From a virus, in IMG/VR virus record IMGVR_UViG_3300003319_000462, positions 1-44,253 of that record: DNA of 44,253 bases. One strand, written 5' to 3'. The first letter of the stretch is position 1. Each line of letters begins with the position of its first letter. The notes beneath the pieces are model-generated. The model was not told where the DNA came from, made no database searches, and saw nothing but the letters and a program-made list of their open reading frames with translations. This document shows, in pieces, positions 18,657 to 24,865 of this stretch. Position numbers and translations under genes: made by a program.

Positions 18657-18863
18657 ATGACTGACGCCGAGCGCATGGCCAACGCGGCCCTGGTCTCCGG
18701 GGAACTGATGGGAATGGTGCGCGAGCGCGAGAGCGTCATCGCCCAGCAGGCCGCCCAGATCGAGCATCTCACTGAGACCGTGACTCAGCAGGGGGAACGG
18801 CTCGCTGAGATGGCGGCGGAGCTCGACCTTCTGAGGGCCCCCCAGGGCGAGGAGACGGCATGA
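18657..18863 (+). CDS. Small coiled-coil protein at the start of the lysis cassette
   Basis: The protein has 68 residues and is almost entirely helical with heptad character (ERESVIAQQAAQIEHLTETV, then RLAEMAAELDLL). There is no membrane segment. The stop overlaps the endolysin ATG (ATGA). It could be a fibre- or lysis-associated accessory protein. The function is unknown. Confidence 0.6.
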   Translation: MTDAERMANAALVSGELMGMVRERESVIAQQAAQIEHLTETVTQQGERLAEMAAELDLLRAPQGEETA

Positions 18864-19501
18864 GTGGCTGGCGCGACATCGACAATGAGCTGGCGGCCCA
18901 CGGCATCCGCATGGGCCCGGTCACTCCCTGCTCCACCGACGGCTCTCGCGCGCAATGCCCATTACACAGAGAACACTCGCTCCACTACCTAGGCCGCGCG
19001 CGCGACTACGGGGACAAGAGGTCCGACTGCCTGGCCATCGTCGAGCACCTGCGGCCCTTCGCCCAGGGCCGGTCCCCGGTCCTCTGCCAGCTGTTCTACG
19101 CTCCCACCAACGACTGGTGGGTGAACGGCCGGAACCTCAACCGCGGCGCCATCGGAGACCACGACGACCACGTCCACGCGGCCATCAGCGAAGGCGCGGC
19201 CTTCCCCCACCCCGTCCAGGAGGACGACATGCCCATCACCATCCTCGACCCCAAGGCCCTCCCCGACGCCGTGGGCCGCCAGCCCAACTGGGAGATCGAT
19301 GCCAAGGGCGACATCTACTGCTGGGACGGAGCCCGACAGCTGAAGTCGCTCAGCCAAGTGGCCAGAGACTTCCCCGCCATCTCCGGGGCGGTGCTGCACC
19401 CCAGCGATGACGGGGTCATCCTCTTCGGCGCCGACGGCCACTTCGAGAGAGACAGGGGCGAGTGGGGGCGGTCAAGTTACACCATCCTCGTCGGCGACTA
19501 G
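18860..19501 (+). CDS. Endolysin, M15-like D-Ala-D-Ala peptidase
   Basis: The protein has 213 residues. Residues about 35-110 match the zinc peptidase M15 pattern: H42-x-x-G-x-A-x-D49 (HYLGRARD) and a terminal H104-x-H106 (DHDDHVHAAI). These enzymes cut D-alanyl peptide bonds in peptidoglycan. Residues about 115-213 are a separate domain with NWEIDAKGDIYCWDGARQL and VILFGADGHFERDRG, possibly for wall binding. There is no signal peptide, so export by a holin is expected, and small membrane proteins follow. ATGA overlap with the 68-aa gene. This is the main lysis enzyme candidate; the NlpC/P60 protein is more likely virion-borne. Confidence 0.8.
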   Translation: MSGWRDIDNELAAHGIRMGPVTPCSTDGSRAQCPLHREHSLHYLGRARDYGDKRSDCLAIVEHLRPFAQGRSPVLCQLFYAPTNDWWVNGRNLNRGAIGDHDDHVHAAISEGAAFPHPVQEDDMPITILDPKALPDAVGRQPNWEIDAKGDIYCWDGARQLKSLSQVARDFPAISGAVLHPSDDGVILFGADGHFERDRGEWGRSSYTILVGD

Positions 19502-19504
19502 CTG

Positions 19505-19924
19505 ATGTTCCAGCTCGTGGCGGACGCCGCCTCCGATGTGGCCGCCGCCAGACTGCCGCTGTGGGTTCTGATCCTCCCCACGGTCATCACCGTGGGCGGA
19601 GTGATCTATCAGGCTCGGTCGAGAGCCAAGACGGCCACTGTGGCCTCAGAGGTCTCGGCTGAAGCCGCCCAGGTGACGGCCGCCTTCGGGGCCTGGCAGG
19701 GCATCGTGGCCGCTCAGGGCCAGATCATCTCCGACAACAACTCCCGCATCGGCGTGATGGAGAGAGAGCACCGCTTGTGCCAGCAGCGCCTGGCCGAGCA
19801 CGAGGCGTACCTGCTCCGCCTTGGCATCAGATTCGAGCGGCGCCGCAGAGCCGAGCCGCGCCTGACCGTGGAAGAGACCGCCCGGCAGATCGCCGAGGCC
19901 CAAGAGGAAACGAGAATGCCGTGA
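19505..19924 (+). CDS. Membrane-anchored coiled-coil protein (holin- or spanin-like candidate)
   Basis: The protein has 139 residues. One transmembrane segment lies at about residues 17-37 (PLWVLILPTVITVGGVIYQ). It is followed by a long charged helix (EVSAEAAQVTAAF, then NNSRIGVMEREHRLCQQRLAEHEAYLLRLG). This design is seen in holin-like accessory proteins next to phage endolysins. It starts 3 bases after the endolysin stop and overlaps the next gene by GTGA. Confidence 0.65.
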   Translation: MFQLVADAASDVAAARLPLWVLILPTVITVGGVIYQARSRAKTATVASEVSAEAAQVTAAFGAWQGIVAAQGQIISDNNSRIGVMEREHRLCQQRLAEHEAYLLRLGIRFERRRRAEPRLTVEETARQIAEAQEETRMP

Positions 19925-20061
19925 CTCTTTCCCTGAGAGTGCTGTGCGCCGTCATCGGCGTGATCCTCGCCGTCGTGGTGCTGCTCAACGACCCCGGCAG
20001 GGTCGACGTCCTGGAAGCGGTGGCCCTCGTGGTCGTCTCGGTGGGGCTTGTCGCTCCGTGA
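19921..20061 (+). CDS. Tiny two-helix membrane protein, probable holin
   Basis: The protein has 46 residues with GTG start. Two hydrophobic segments, about residues 5-22 (LRVLCAVIGVILAVVVLL) and 30-45 (EAVALVVVSVGLVAP), are joined by a short polar turn (NDPGRVD). Size and layout suit a small holin. GTGA overlaps join it to genes on both sides. Confidence 0.65.
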   Translation: MTLSLRVLCAVIGVILAVVVLLNDPGRVDVLEAVALVVVSVGLVAP

Positions 20062-20405
20062 CCCGGCGTGAGATGCTGGAAGCCCTGGCAATCGACTCAT
20101 GGGAGGACCTCGTGCCAAAGCCCAACCCCGTCCACGTGAACGTGATCTGCTCCGAGTGCGGCCTGTCCTGGGACGCGCACGGCCCCAGACCCACTCTGGA
20201 TGACTGCGTACGTCTGCTGCGCGCAGAGCTGGCTCGGCGGCCGGTCGTGGTCAACCACCCGCTCCCCTGGCCGGTGGTCCCTTACCGCCCGTGGTGGGAC
20301 CGAACGTCGGCTCCGTACTTCTCCGGGACCCGCTACGCCACCACCTGCTCCGGGGTGGAGACGCCCGGCCGCTCGACCACCACTCTCAGGGCGGTGAACG
20401 CGTGA
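20058..20405 (+). CDS. Small soluble protein in the lysis cassette
   Basis: The protein has 115 residues and starts with GTG overlapping the holin candidate stop. It has a short CSECGLSWD motif near residue 30, a helix with DDCVRLLRAEL, and a C-terminal aromatic segment (PWPVVPYRPWWD). Only one CxxC is present, so zinc binding is doubtful. Function unknown. Confidence 0.6.
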   Translation: MTRREMLEALAIDSWEDLVPKPNPVHVNVICSECGLSWDAHGPRPTLDDCVRLLRAELARRPVVVNHPLPWPVVPYRPWWDRTSAPYFSGTRYATTCSGVETPGRSTTTLRAVNA

Positions 20406-20602
20406 CCGCCCATCAGAAGACCCAGCTGGCCCGCTTCGTGCGGCTGTTCGTGGCCATGTTCGTACCCACCCTCATCGCCTACGACGGAGCGTGGACCCGC
20501 CAGGCGTTGCTCGCCCTTGTCGTCCCGAGTATTGAGACCGCGTGGAGGCAAATCTTCCCCGCCGTCCCCGCCACCGACATCGCCGGCTTCCCCCGCGGGT
20601 AG
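20402..20602 (+). CDS. Small membrane protein ending the late operon
   Basis: The protein has 66 residues, GTG start by GTGA overlap. A hydrophobic helix covers about residues 12-27 (RLFVAMFVPTLIAYDG) and a second weaker one about 33-46. It could be a second holin or an antiholin. It is the last rightward gene before the bidirectional terminator. Confidence 0.6.
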   Translation: MTAHQKTQLARFVRLFVAMFVPTLIAYDGAWTRQALLALVVPSIETAWRQIFPAVPATDIAGFPRG

Positions 20603-20677
20603 CCAGTCCTGTCAGGAGCCGGCGCGGGAGTCGCCGACCCCCCGAGCCTCATTATCCAGCCATTCCACCAGGAGAAA

Positions 20678-20712
20678 AAAAGGGCCAGGGTGTCTACCAC
20701 CCTGGCCCTTTT
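20678..20712. terminator. Strong bidirectional intrinsic terminator between convergent operons
   Basis: A perfect 15-bp stem (20678-20692 with 20698-20712, core AGGGCCAGGGTG) has a 5-base loop, a run of A before it and of T after it. It therefore has a U-tract on both strands. It ends the rightward late operon (last stop 20602) and the leftward early operon (last stop 20724). Confidence 0.95.
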
Positions 20713-20723
20713 CCGTACGTCTG

Positions 20724-20890
20724 TTACAGACCGCTGGTGCTTGAAGGTCTCGCGCTCGGGTCGATAGTAACCAGGGGCGCGCTCGCCACCTTCAGCGGGG
20801 CGTCCGCGAGTATGTACTTCCCGTTCCACTGGACGAACACGCCTTCGGTCTGTACGAGTGGATGAGGTGGACCCAGTCGCGCGTTCTCAC
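20724..20890 (-). pseudogene. Last leftward small gene, apparently frameshifted
   Basis: A GTG at 20890 overlaps the previous stop (GTGA), the usual start style here, and opens VRTRDWVHLIHSYRPK. That frame then runs into low-complexity Ser/Thr and stops at 20792. A second frame, one base off, opens near 20850 and gives VFVQWNGKYILADAPLKV, then ends in TAA at 20724-20726 just before the terminator. The two halves together read like one protein of about 55 aa. A one-base deletion, a sequencing error or a -1 frameshift would explain it. If not, the real genes are a 32-aa ORF (20792-20890) and a 38-aa ORF (20724-20840). No function is suggested. Confidence 0.4.
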
Positions 20891-21015
20891 TCCTTCAGCT
20901 CCTCGACGTCCATCTCCCACTCCGGCTTGGAGAACAGGAGGCTGGCTTCCAGGACGGCCTCGTCCTCGTTCTCCGCCCAGACGGCGGCCTCGGCCGTCAC
21001 TTTCCACTGCTTCAC
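20887..21015 (-). CDS. Small acidic hypothetical protein
   Basis: The protein has 42 residues, GTG start by GTGA overlap with the 92-aa gene. It reads VKQWKVTAEAAVWAENEDEAV and then an acidic tail, a strand-helix pattern seen in many small phage proteins. Function unknown. Confidence 0.65.
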   Translation of the reverse strand: MKQWKVTAEAAVWAENEDEAVLEASLLFSKPEWEMDVEELKE

Positions 21016-21290
21016 AGCTCTTCCTCCGGCCCGAGGTAGCAGGCCCAGATGTATGGCTCGGTCAGCGAGCCGCGGAACGACCAGCGCCCGGCGGCCAGTC
21101 TGATCTTGCCGGCACGCAGGTTGCACAGCGTGGCCTGAGCGGAGTTGAGGTTCTTCAGCTCCCGCACCCGTGCCCACTCGCCCGGTCTCTCCAGCAGGGG
21201 GGCGAGCAGCCTCTCCCACGGTCCTCTGCGGACGCGCGGCTCCTCGGGGGGCGGCTCTTCCCAGATCAGGCCTTCGTCGATGACAGTCAT
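21012..21290 (-). CDS. Hypothetical protein, helix-rich
   Basis: The protein has 92 residues. AAAGGA lies 8 bases before the ATG. After an acidic Pro-rich N terminus (WEEPPPEEP) comes RRGPWERLLAPLLERPGEW, then RVRELKNLNSAQATLCNLRAG, a possible helix-turn-helix-like segment, and a beta end (AGRWSFRGSL). This looks like small phage DNA-binding proteins of the 'xxxARVxxxxxxxxAxxxAxxLRxG' kind, but I cannot name a family. Confidence 0.65.
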   Translation of the reverse strand: MTVIDEGLIWEEPPPEEPRVRRGPWERLLAPLLERPGEWARVRELKNLNSAQATLCNLRAGKIRLAAGRWSFRGSLTEPYIWACYLGPEEEL

Positions 21291-21419
21291 TGCGGCGGTT
21301 CCTTTCTTCGGTGTGAACGGTCCTACGGGGCGGGGGTCCTTCAGAATGGAGAGATAGGTACACTCTGTTGACGCCGAGCAGTTAGCGCAGGAACCCCCTT
21401 CACCTCAGGAGATGTGAGG

Positions 21420-21596
21420 CTAGCCCCGCAGATCTTCGAGGGTCCATGTCCCTCGTACATCTCTGGTCTTGACTCTGCCGCACTCGGTGCAGCGGTACAG
21501 AATCCGGGTGTAGTAGTAGACGACCATTAAGCCGGTTAAGTCCAGATGCGTCCCCGGGTTCACCGCCACCATCTCGTATCTGTGCCGATGGAACAT
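21420..21596 (-). CDS. Small zinc-ribbon-like protein
   Basis: The protein has 58 residues. The ATG shares a base with the previous stop (TGATG). It has HRHRYE at residues 3-8 and YRCTECGRVKTR near residue 39, so a His/Cys zinc site is plausible. A 129-base gap with a short hairpin (CCTCA/TGAGG, 21403-21419) follows before the 92-aa gene. Confidence 0.6.
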   Translation of the reverse strand: MFHRHRYEMVAVNPGTHLDLTGLMVVYYYTRILYRCTECGRVKTRDVRGTWTLEDLRG

Positions 21597-21748
21597 CACG
21601 CCACCTCGTCGTAGGGAGCGACCTTCGATCTCCGCTTCGTCGGCGCTCTCGGAGGCGGAGCCGCCCGACAGTCGCCGCTGATCTCGTGGTCGAACTGGTT
21701 GGTCCTGATCGGGCGATAGCACTTCTCACAACGCACGTGTCTTATCAT
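21596..21748 (-). CDS. Small Cys-containing basic protein
   Basis: The protein has 50 residues, overlapping the metallophosphoesterase stop (ATGA) and the next ATG. It carries CEKCYRPIR near the N terminus and a further Cys about 17 residues on (SGDCRA), with a basic tail (RAPTKRRSK). A small zinc-binding protein is likely. Function unknown. Confidence 0.6.
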   Translation of the reverse strand: MIRHVRCEKCYRPIRTNQFDHEISGDCRAAPPPRAPTKRRSKVAPYDEVA

Positions 21749-22485
21749 GCCGCCAGCTCCTTCACCCAGAACGCGTGGGGCCTGTCGTCGCAGTTAAGCC
21801 CCTCCACCTGGACCTCCCAGCCGTCTCTGAGCCGCAGCAGGGCGGAGTTCCGGTGATGGTAGTGGCCATGCACCAGGAGAGAAGGGCGCACCTCTTCCAC
21901 CACGGACAGCAGGACCTTCCGGTTGGCCTGGGACTCGGGGAAGAAGTCTTTGTTCCCGGCGGTGCCTGACCCGATGATTCCGTCCACACCCCAGGGGCAG
22001 TCGTGGGTGACCATCACGTCGGCCTTGCCGCCGCTGGCCGCCAGCTCGGCCTCGGCCATGGAGATGGTCTCTAACGGCCACCAAGACACCATGGGGTGGC
22101 GCCACTCCTTGTCGATGGAGAAAGCCCCTCCCAGAGCGAGGTACCTCAGGCCGTCCCACTCCCAGCGATGGGCGCGTGCGGCGTAGGCCAGCCGGGGCCG
22201 GATGATCCAGAACCCCTCGTCGTCCTGGGTCCCGTTCTCCATGTAGACGTTGCGGAGCACCTCGTGGTTCTCGTGGTTGCCGTCCACCCACACGCAGCGC
22301 ATCTCGGTGGCGGCGAGAGCGGCCGAGGCGGCGTCGAGGAAGGCTGACCCCTTCGGGGTGTGGGCCCAGAAGCCGAAGTCCCCGCACTGGACGATGACGT
22401 CACAGCCCATGAGTCTGGCGTCTGCGCACATGGCGGCGAACCACCGCGCGTTCCCATGAACATCGCCTAGGAAAAAGACTCTCAC
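21745..22485 (-). CDS. Calcineurin-like metallophosphoesterase
   Basis: The protein has 246 residues from a GTG that overlaps the previous stop. All five motifs of the family are visible: FFLGDVHGN (residues about 4-12), CGDFGFW (about 34-40), VWVDGNHENH (about 66-75), VTHDCPWG (about 170-177) and LLVHGHYHHR (about 209-218). These bind two metal ions. The family includes phosphodiesterases, nucleotidases and protein phosphatases, so the substrate is not known. In phages such enzymes may process nucleic acids or signalling nucleotides. It lies in the distal early operon with several small zinc-ribbon-like genes. Confidence 0.85.
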   Translation of the reverse strand: MRVFFLGDVHGNARWFAAMCADARLMGCDVIVQCGDFGFWAHTPKGSAFLDAASAALAATEMRCVWVDGNHENHEVLRNVYMENGTQDDEGFWIIRPRLAYAARAHRWEWDGLRYLALGGAFSIDKEWRHPMVSWWPLETISMAEAELAASGGKADVMVTHDCPWGVDGIIGSGTAGNKDFFPESQANRKVLLSVVEEVRPSLLVHGHYHHRNSALLRLRDGWEVQVEGLNCDDRPHAFWVKELAA

Positions 22486-22715
22486 ATCGCGTGGGCCACG
22501 AGCGGCCGCTCCTCCTCTCTCAGGTTCTCTTCCAGCGCTAATCCTCCGCCTCGCCGAGGCGGGCGTCTTCTGAGGGGAAGGACAGCGCCGCCTCTGTGGC
22601 ACCAGCAGTTGCAGTAGATGGGCGTGTCCCCCATGTAGACGTTGGGGATGATCCCGCCGCACTCACGGTGCCCGCCGTTAGAGCACTGCAGGCTCCTGCC
22701 GGGGATGCTGTCCAT
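22482..22715 (-). CDS. Small zinc-binding protein
   Basis: The protein has 77 residues. A strong AGGAGGAGG precedes the ATG. Residues about 10-41 hold Cys/His pairs (LQCSNGGHRECGG, then YCNCWCHRGG), so it probably binds one or two zinc ions. The basic C terminus (LRRRPPRRGG) suggests nucleic-acid contact. It is coupled by GTGA to the metallophosphoesterase. Confidence 0.65.
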   Translation of the reverse strand: MDSIPGRSLQCSNGGHRECGGIIPNVYMGDTPIYCNCWCHRGGAVLPLRRRPPRRGGGLALEENLREEERPLVAHAM

Positions 22716-22727
22716 CGCCTCCTCCTC

Positions 22728-23078
22728 TTATCGCCGCCAGCATGAAGCTGACGAGGACCATGGCCGCGTCCCGAGCCGGGCAAGGTCCTGTCGGGCTCGC
22801 CGCTCTTGTACCTCAGGCGGGGCGTCGCCAGCGTGAGCGTACCCCTCAAAGTTGTTCCACGTGGTATCCAGGTACTGGAAAGCGCCCGAGGCCGTAGATC
22901 GTGGGTTTCTCGCCCTCCAGTTTCCTCTTGACTCACACCACTTAATCCTCTCCAGGATGTCGGGCGGCAGGGGACGGTGGGCCGCAGCTGAGCGGCTCGT
23001 CCGCTGTGGTGTCCTGTGATGGGCAGGCGTGGGCCACAGCGAGGCGAGCAGCATGAGGCACGTCTTCAAGAAGGGCAT
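22728..23078 (-). CDS. Secreted Rpf-like transglycosylase or lysozyme
   Basis: The protein has 116 residues. Residues 1-18 are a hydrophobic signal sequence (FLKTCLMLLASLW). Residues about 40-114 match the resuscitation-promoting-factor transglycosylase-like domain: WCESRGNW with the catalytic Glu at about 49, then STASGAFQYLDTTW, and a GTRPWSSSASCW end. Rpf domains are muralytic enzymes of Actinobacteria. It is unusual that a phage keeps it in the early, leftward operon and not with its lysis genes. It could loosen the wall, remodel it, or help DNA spread, but these are guesses. AGGA lies 8 bases before the start. Confidence 0.8.
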   Translation of the reverse strand: MPFLKTCLMLLASLWPTPAHHRTPQRTSRSAAAHRPLPPDILERIKWCESRGNWRARNPRSTASGAFQYLDTTWNNFEGYAHAGDAPPEVQERRARQDLARLGTRPWSSSASCWRR

Positions 23079-23087
23079 CAGGAAATC

Positions 23088-23447
23088 CTAGGTGGGCTTT
23101 CTGTTGCAGTCACAGCGCACAGCGCCGGCCGGATGGTCCAGCCATCCGTCGCCGTGGCACATCTCGAACGGGCAGGGTCTGGTGGGGGGCTGGGAGCCCG
23201 ACCAGTGCGACGTCGGGCCCACGCCCGAGCGCTTGGCCGTGAGCGTCTTGCGCAGGGCGTACTCCAGGGCGTTGACGGTGAACGCCGAGGTCTGGCGCAG
23301 GCCCTCGGCGATCTCGTCGGACGACCAGCCGCGCCCCAGGGCCCAGCGAGCCAGGGCCTCGATCCGCTGCACCGACGCCGAGGGCTTCGGGCGCTCCAGG
23401 TCGAGGAACCTTCTGGCTATTGAGCGAGCGCCGGCGTCAGCGGGCAC
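23088..23447 (-). CDS. HTH-like protein with C-terminal zinc cluster
   Basis: The protein has 119 residues. GTG 23447 is chosen because GGGAGG lies just upstream; the gene overlaps the previous one by 31 bases. Residues about 30-66 form a helical HTH-like unit (IEALARWALGRGWSSDEIAEGL). Residues about 93-114 hold CPFEMCHGDGW and VRCDC, a four-Cys zinc site that resembles small DnaJ-like zinc units. A DNA-binding or regulatory role is inferred. Confidence 0.6.
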   Translation of the reverse strand: MPADAGARSIARRFLDLERPKPSASVQRIEALARWALGRGWSSDEIAEGLRQTSAFTVNALEYALRKTLTAKRSGVGPTSHWSGSQPPTRPCPFEMCHGDGWLDHPAGAVRCDCNRKPT

Positions 23448-23743
23448 GCGTCCTCCCATGCGGCGAGTCTCTGTTCCACCATCTGCTGGACGATGGCCAG
23501 CGCCGAGGACTCGTCCCCGCGGATGGCGCACTCCACCAGGCGCATCAGGCTTCTGTTCAGCGTGCGAGGCGTGAGCGCCCATCTCCCCCTGATCTCGACC
23601 GGCTGGCTGTAGTCGTGTGCGCAGACATGCGGGACGACACCGGACACCTCTCCCCACCACATCCGTCTCTCCTCGTCGTAGGTGATGGCGAGGGCGACCT
23701 TGTCCAGATAGCCAGGGCCCATGCTGGGCCACTGTCGGATCAT
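23417..23743 (-). CDS. Hypothetical protein
   Basis: The protein has 108 residues from the ATG that overlaps the VRR-NUC stop (TGATG). It begins with beta strands (KVALAITYDEERRMWWGEVSG), followed by a helical half (LNRSLMRLVECAIRGDESS). The pattern 'ITYDEE..WWG' recalls HicB-like small domains, but the residues do not allow an assignment. Function unknown. Confidence 0.6.
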   Translation of the reverse strand: MIRQWPSMGPGYLDKVALAITYDEERRMWWGEVSGVVPHVCAHDYSQPVEIRGRWALTPRTLNRSLMRLVECAIRGDESSALAIVQQMVEQRLAAWEDACPLTPALAQ

Positions 23744-24201
23744 CACTGGCGGGTCCTTTCTGCCGTGTGGCACTCACAGCCACACTGCACCGGGGAAGAG
23801 CAGCGCTGGTGGAAGCCCATGCGGCACAGCGGGAACACCGGGTTGGGGTTGGAAGCGGACAATCGCCGGCGTCTCAGCCGGGCCGAGATCTGGTCGAACT
23901 GCGCCGGGCGCCACACGTAGCTTTCGATCCCACACGCCGAGAAGCTGTCGATCCACACCGCCTGCTCTCTGGTGACCTTGCCCCGGTTGGTCTTCAGCTC
24001 GGCCACGATCAACTCTGGCGGGCGTAGGAGCACGAGATCGGGGAACCCCACCCCGTCCCCTTGGACGGGGGTGGACCAACTTCCCCTGCGATTCATGCCG
24101 GGGCGGAAATGAGCGACAACCCAACCGTAGAGGTGAGCTAGGTCAAGGACCTGACTGAGCCAGTCTCTTTCGGCGATTGTCTTCCCTCCTACACTCTCCA
24201 C
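23743..24201 (-). CDS. VRR-NUC domain nuclease
   Basis: The protein is 152 aa from GTG 24201; ATG 24267 would add 22 residues that lie over the HNH gene. Residues about 8-105 form the VRR-NUC domain of the PD-(D/E)XK class: WLSQVLDLAHLYGWVVAHF, then GVGFPDLVLLR with D55, IVAELKT with E68 and K70, and a conserved Gln80 (KVTREQ). The C-terminal 45 residues hold several Cys (PVQCGCECH) for zinc. Such nucleases act on branched or viral replication DNA. The gene is disturbed at its 5' end by an HNH gene, whose 3' end overlaps it in another frame, and the true start is uncertain. Confidence 0.75.
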   Translation of the reverse strand: MESVGGKTIAERDWLSQVLDLAHLYGWVVAHFRPGMNRRGSWSTPVQGDGVGFPDLVLLRPPELIVAELKTNRGKVTREQAVWIDSFSACGIESYVWRPAQFDQISARLRRRRLSASNPNPVFPLCRMGFHQRCSSPVQCGCECHTAERTRQ

Positions 24202-24622
24202 AGTTGAACGAGCCCTTTCGATCTTTGCGGGCGTAGCCGTAGAGGGCGCGTTCATGACCACGCGCACATCGGCCGGATAGATGGATCTTCATGGAGGGGA
24301 CTGAGCCACGGCGCAAGTTCTCCACATGAGCGACGTCTTCCAAATGGTCTGGGTTCACACAATGGCGGACGCGGCACAGGTGGTCTAGCTCTCCAGGGAC
24401 CACCCCGCAGAAGAGCTCGTAGCTCACCCGATGGGCGTATCCCACTCTCTCCGCGCGGCCTCCTAGCTGGATGCGACCGTACCCTCCTCTGTCTACAAAG
24501 CCAGTCCAAATCCAACAGGGTCCGAGATCCGGCCGGTCTTCGGGCAACGGTCCTTGTCGGTTGACCTTCATTTCCCAGCGGTCTCTGAGCGGGGTCCTTT
24601 TCCGAGGCATGTGTGGTAACAT
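24143..24622 (-). CDS. HNH homing-type endonuclease (mobile gene)
   Basis: The protein is 159 aa from ATG 24622, or 155 from ATG 24610; no clear ribosome site decides. It has CWIWTGFVDRGGYGRI, AHRVSYELF and then the HNH core: ELDHLC with D80/H81, then HCVNPDHLE with N90 and H93, and four Cys in the C-terminal part (CARGHE, NCGECR). This matches phage HNH_3-type homing endonucleases. The gene is visibly less GC-rich than its neighbours and sits inside or across a VRR-NUC gene. It is a selfish insertion by family knowledge. Confidence 0.85.
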   Translation of the reverse strand: MLPHMPRKRTPLRDRWEMKVNRQGPLPEDRPDLGPCWIWTGFVDRGGYGRIQLGGRAERVGYAHRVSYELFCGVVPGELDHLCRVRHCVNPDHLEDVAHVENLRRGSVPSMKIHLSGRCARGHERALYGYARKDRKGSFNCGECRREDNRRKRLAQSGP

Positions 24623-24698
24623 ACCAGCTTACGGTCCACCCGGTGTACTGGGCCAGTAACTTGACCTGGCCCATGAACTCCTTCTCGGTGAGGCTCAT
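24609..24698 (-). pseudogene. Displaced N-terminal fragment of a VRR-NUC gene
   Basis: The ATG at 24698 overlaps the previous stop (ATGA), as for a normal gene of this operon. It encodes about 30 residues (TEKEFMGQVKLLAQYTGWTV) that align with the start of the intact VRR-NUC domain (AERDWLSQVLDLAHLYGWVV). At about 24620 the sequence runs into the HNH gene. The frame stays open to 24252 but the rest is noise. It is probably the old 5' end of the gene, cut off by the HNH insertion. Confidence 0.65.
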
Positions 24699-24865
24699 CG
24701 CCGCCATCTCTTCGGGTCGGGCCCATTCCTGATCCGCTCGACCACCGCACTCACCAGTTTCTCCAGAGACGTTGAGGGCAGAGACGCGAGCAGGAGTCCT
24801 ACGAGCACGATCCCCACGAGGTTCAGAAGAAAGAGGCACCCGACGATGAGACTTAGCGGATTCAT
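24695..24865 (-). CDS. Small single-span membrane protein
   Basis: The protein has 56 residues. A transmembrane segment spans residues about 4-27 (LSLIVGCLFLLNLVGIVLVG), followed by an amphipathic tail (SLEKLVSAVVERIRNG). ATGA overlaps join it to the Gp3-like gene and to the VRR-NUC fragment. Function unknown. Confidence 0.65.
   Translation of the reverse strand: MNPLSLIVGCLFLLNLVGIVLVGLLLASLPSTSLEKLVSAVVERIRNGPDPKRWRR

Noticed and set aside
24252-24839. 195-codon open frame covering the VRR-NUC fragment and beyond
   Set aside because: Only about 30 codons after 24698 are protein-like; the rest is the off-frame HNH gene.
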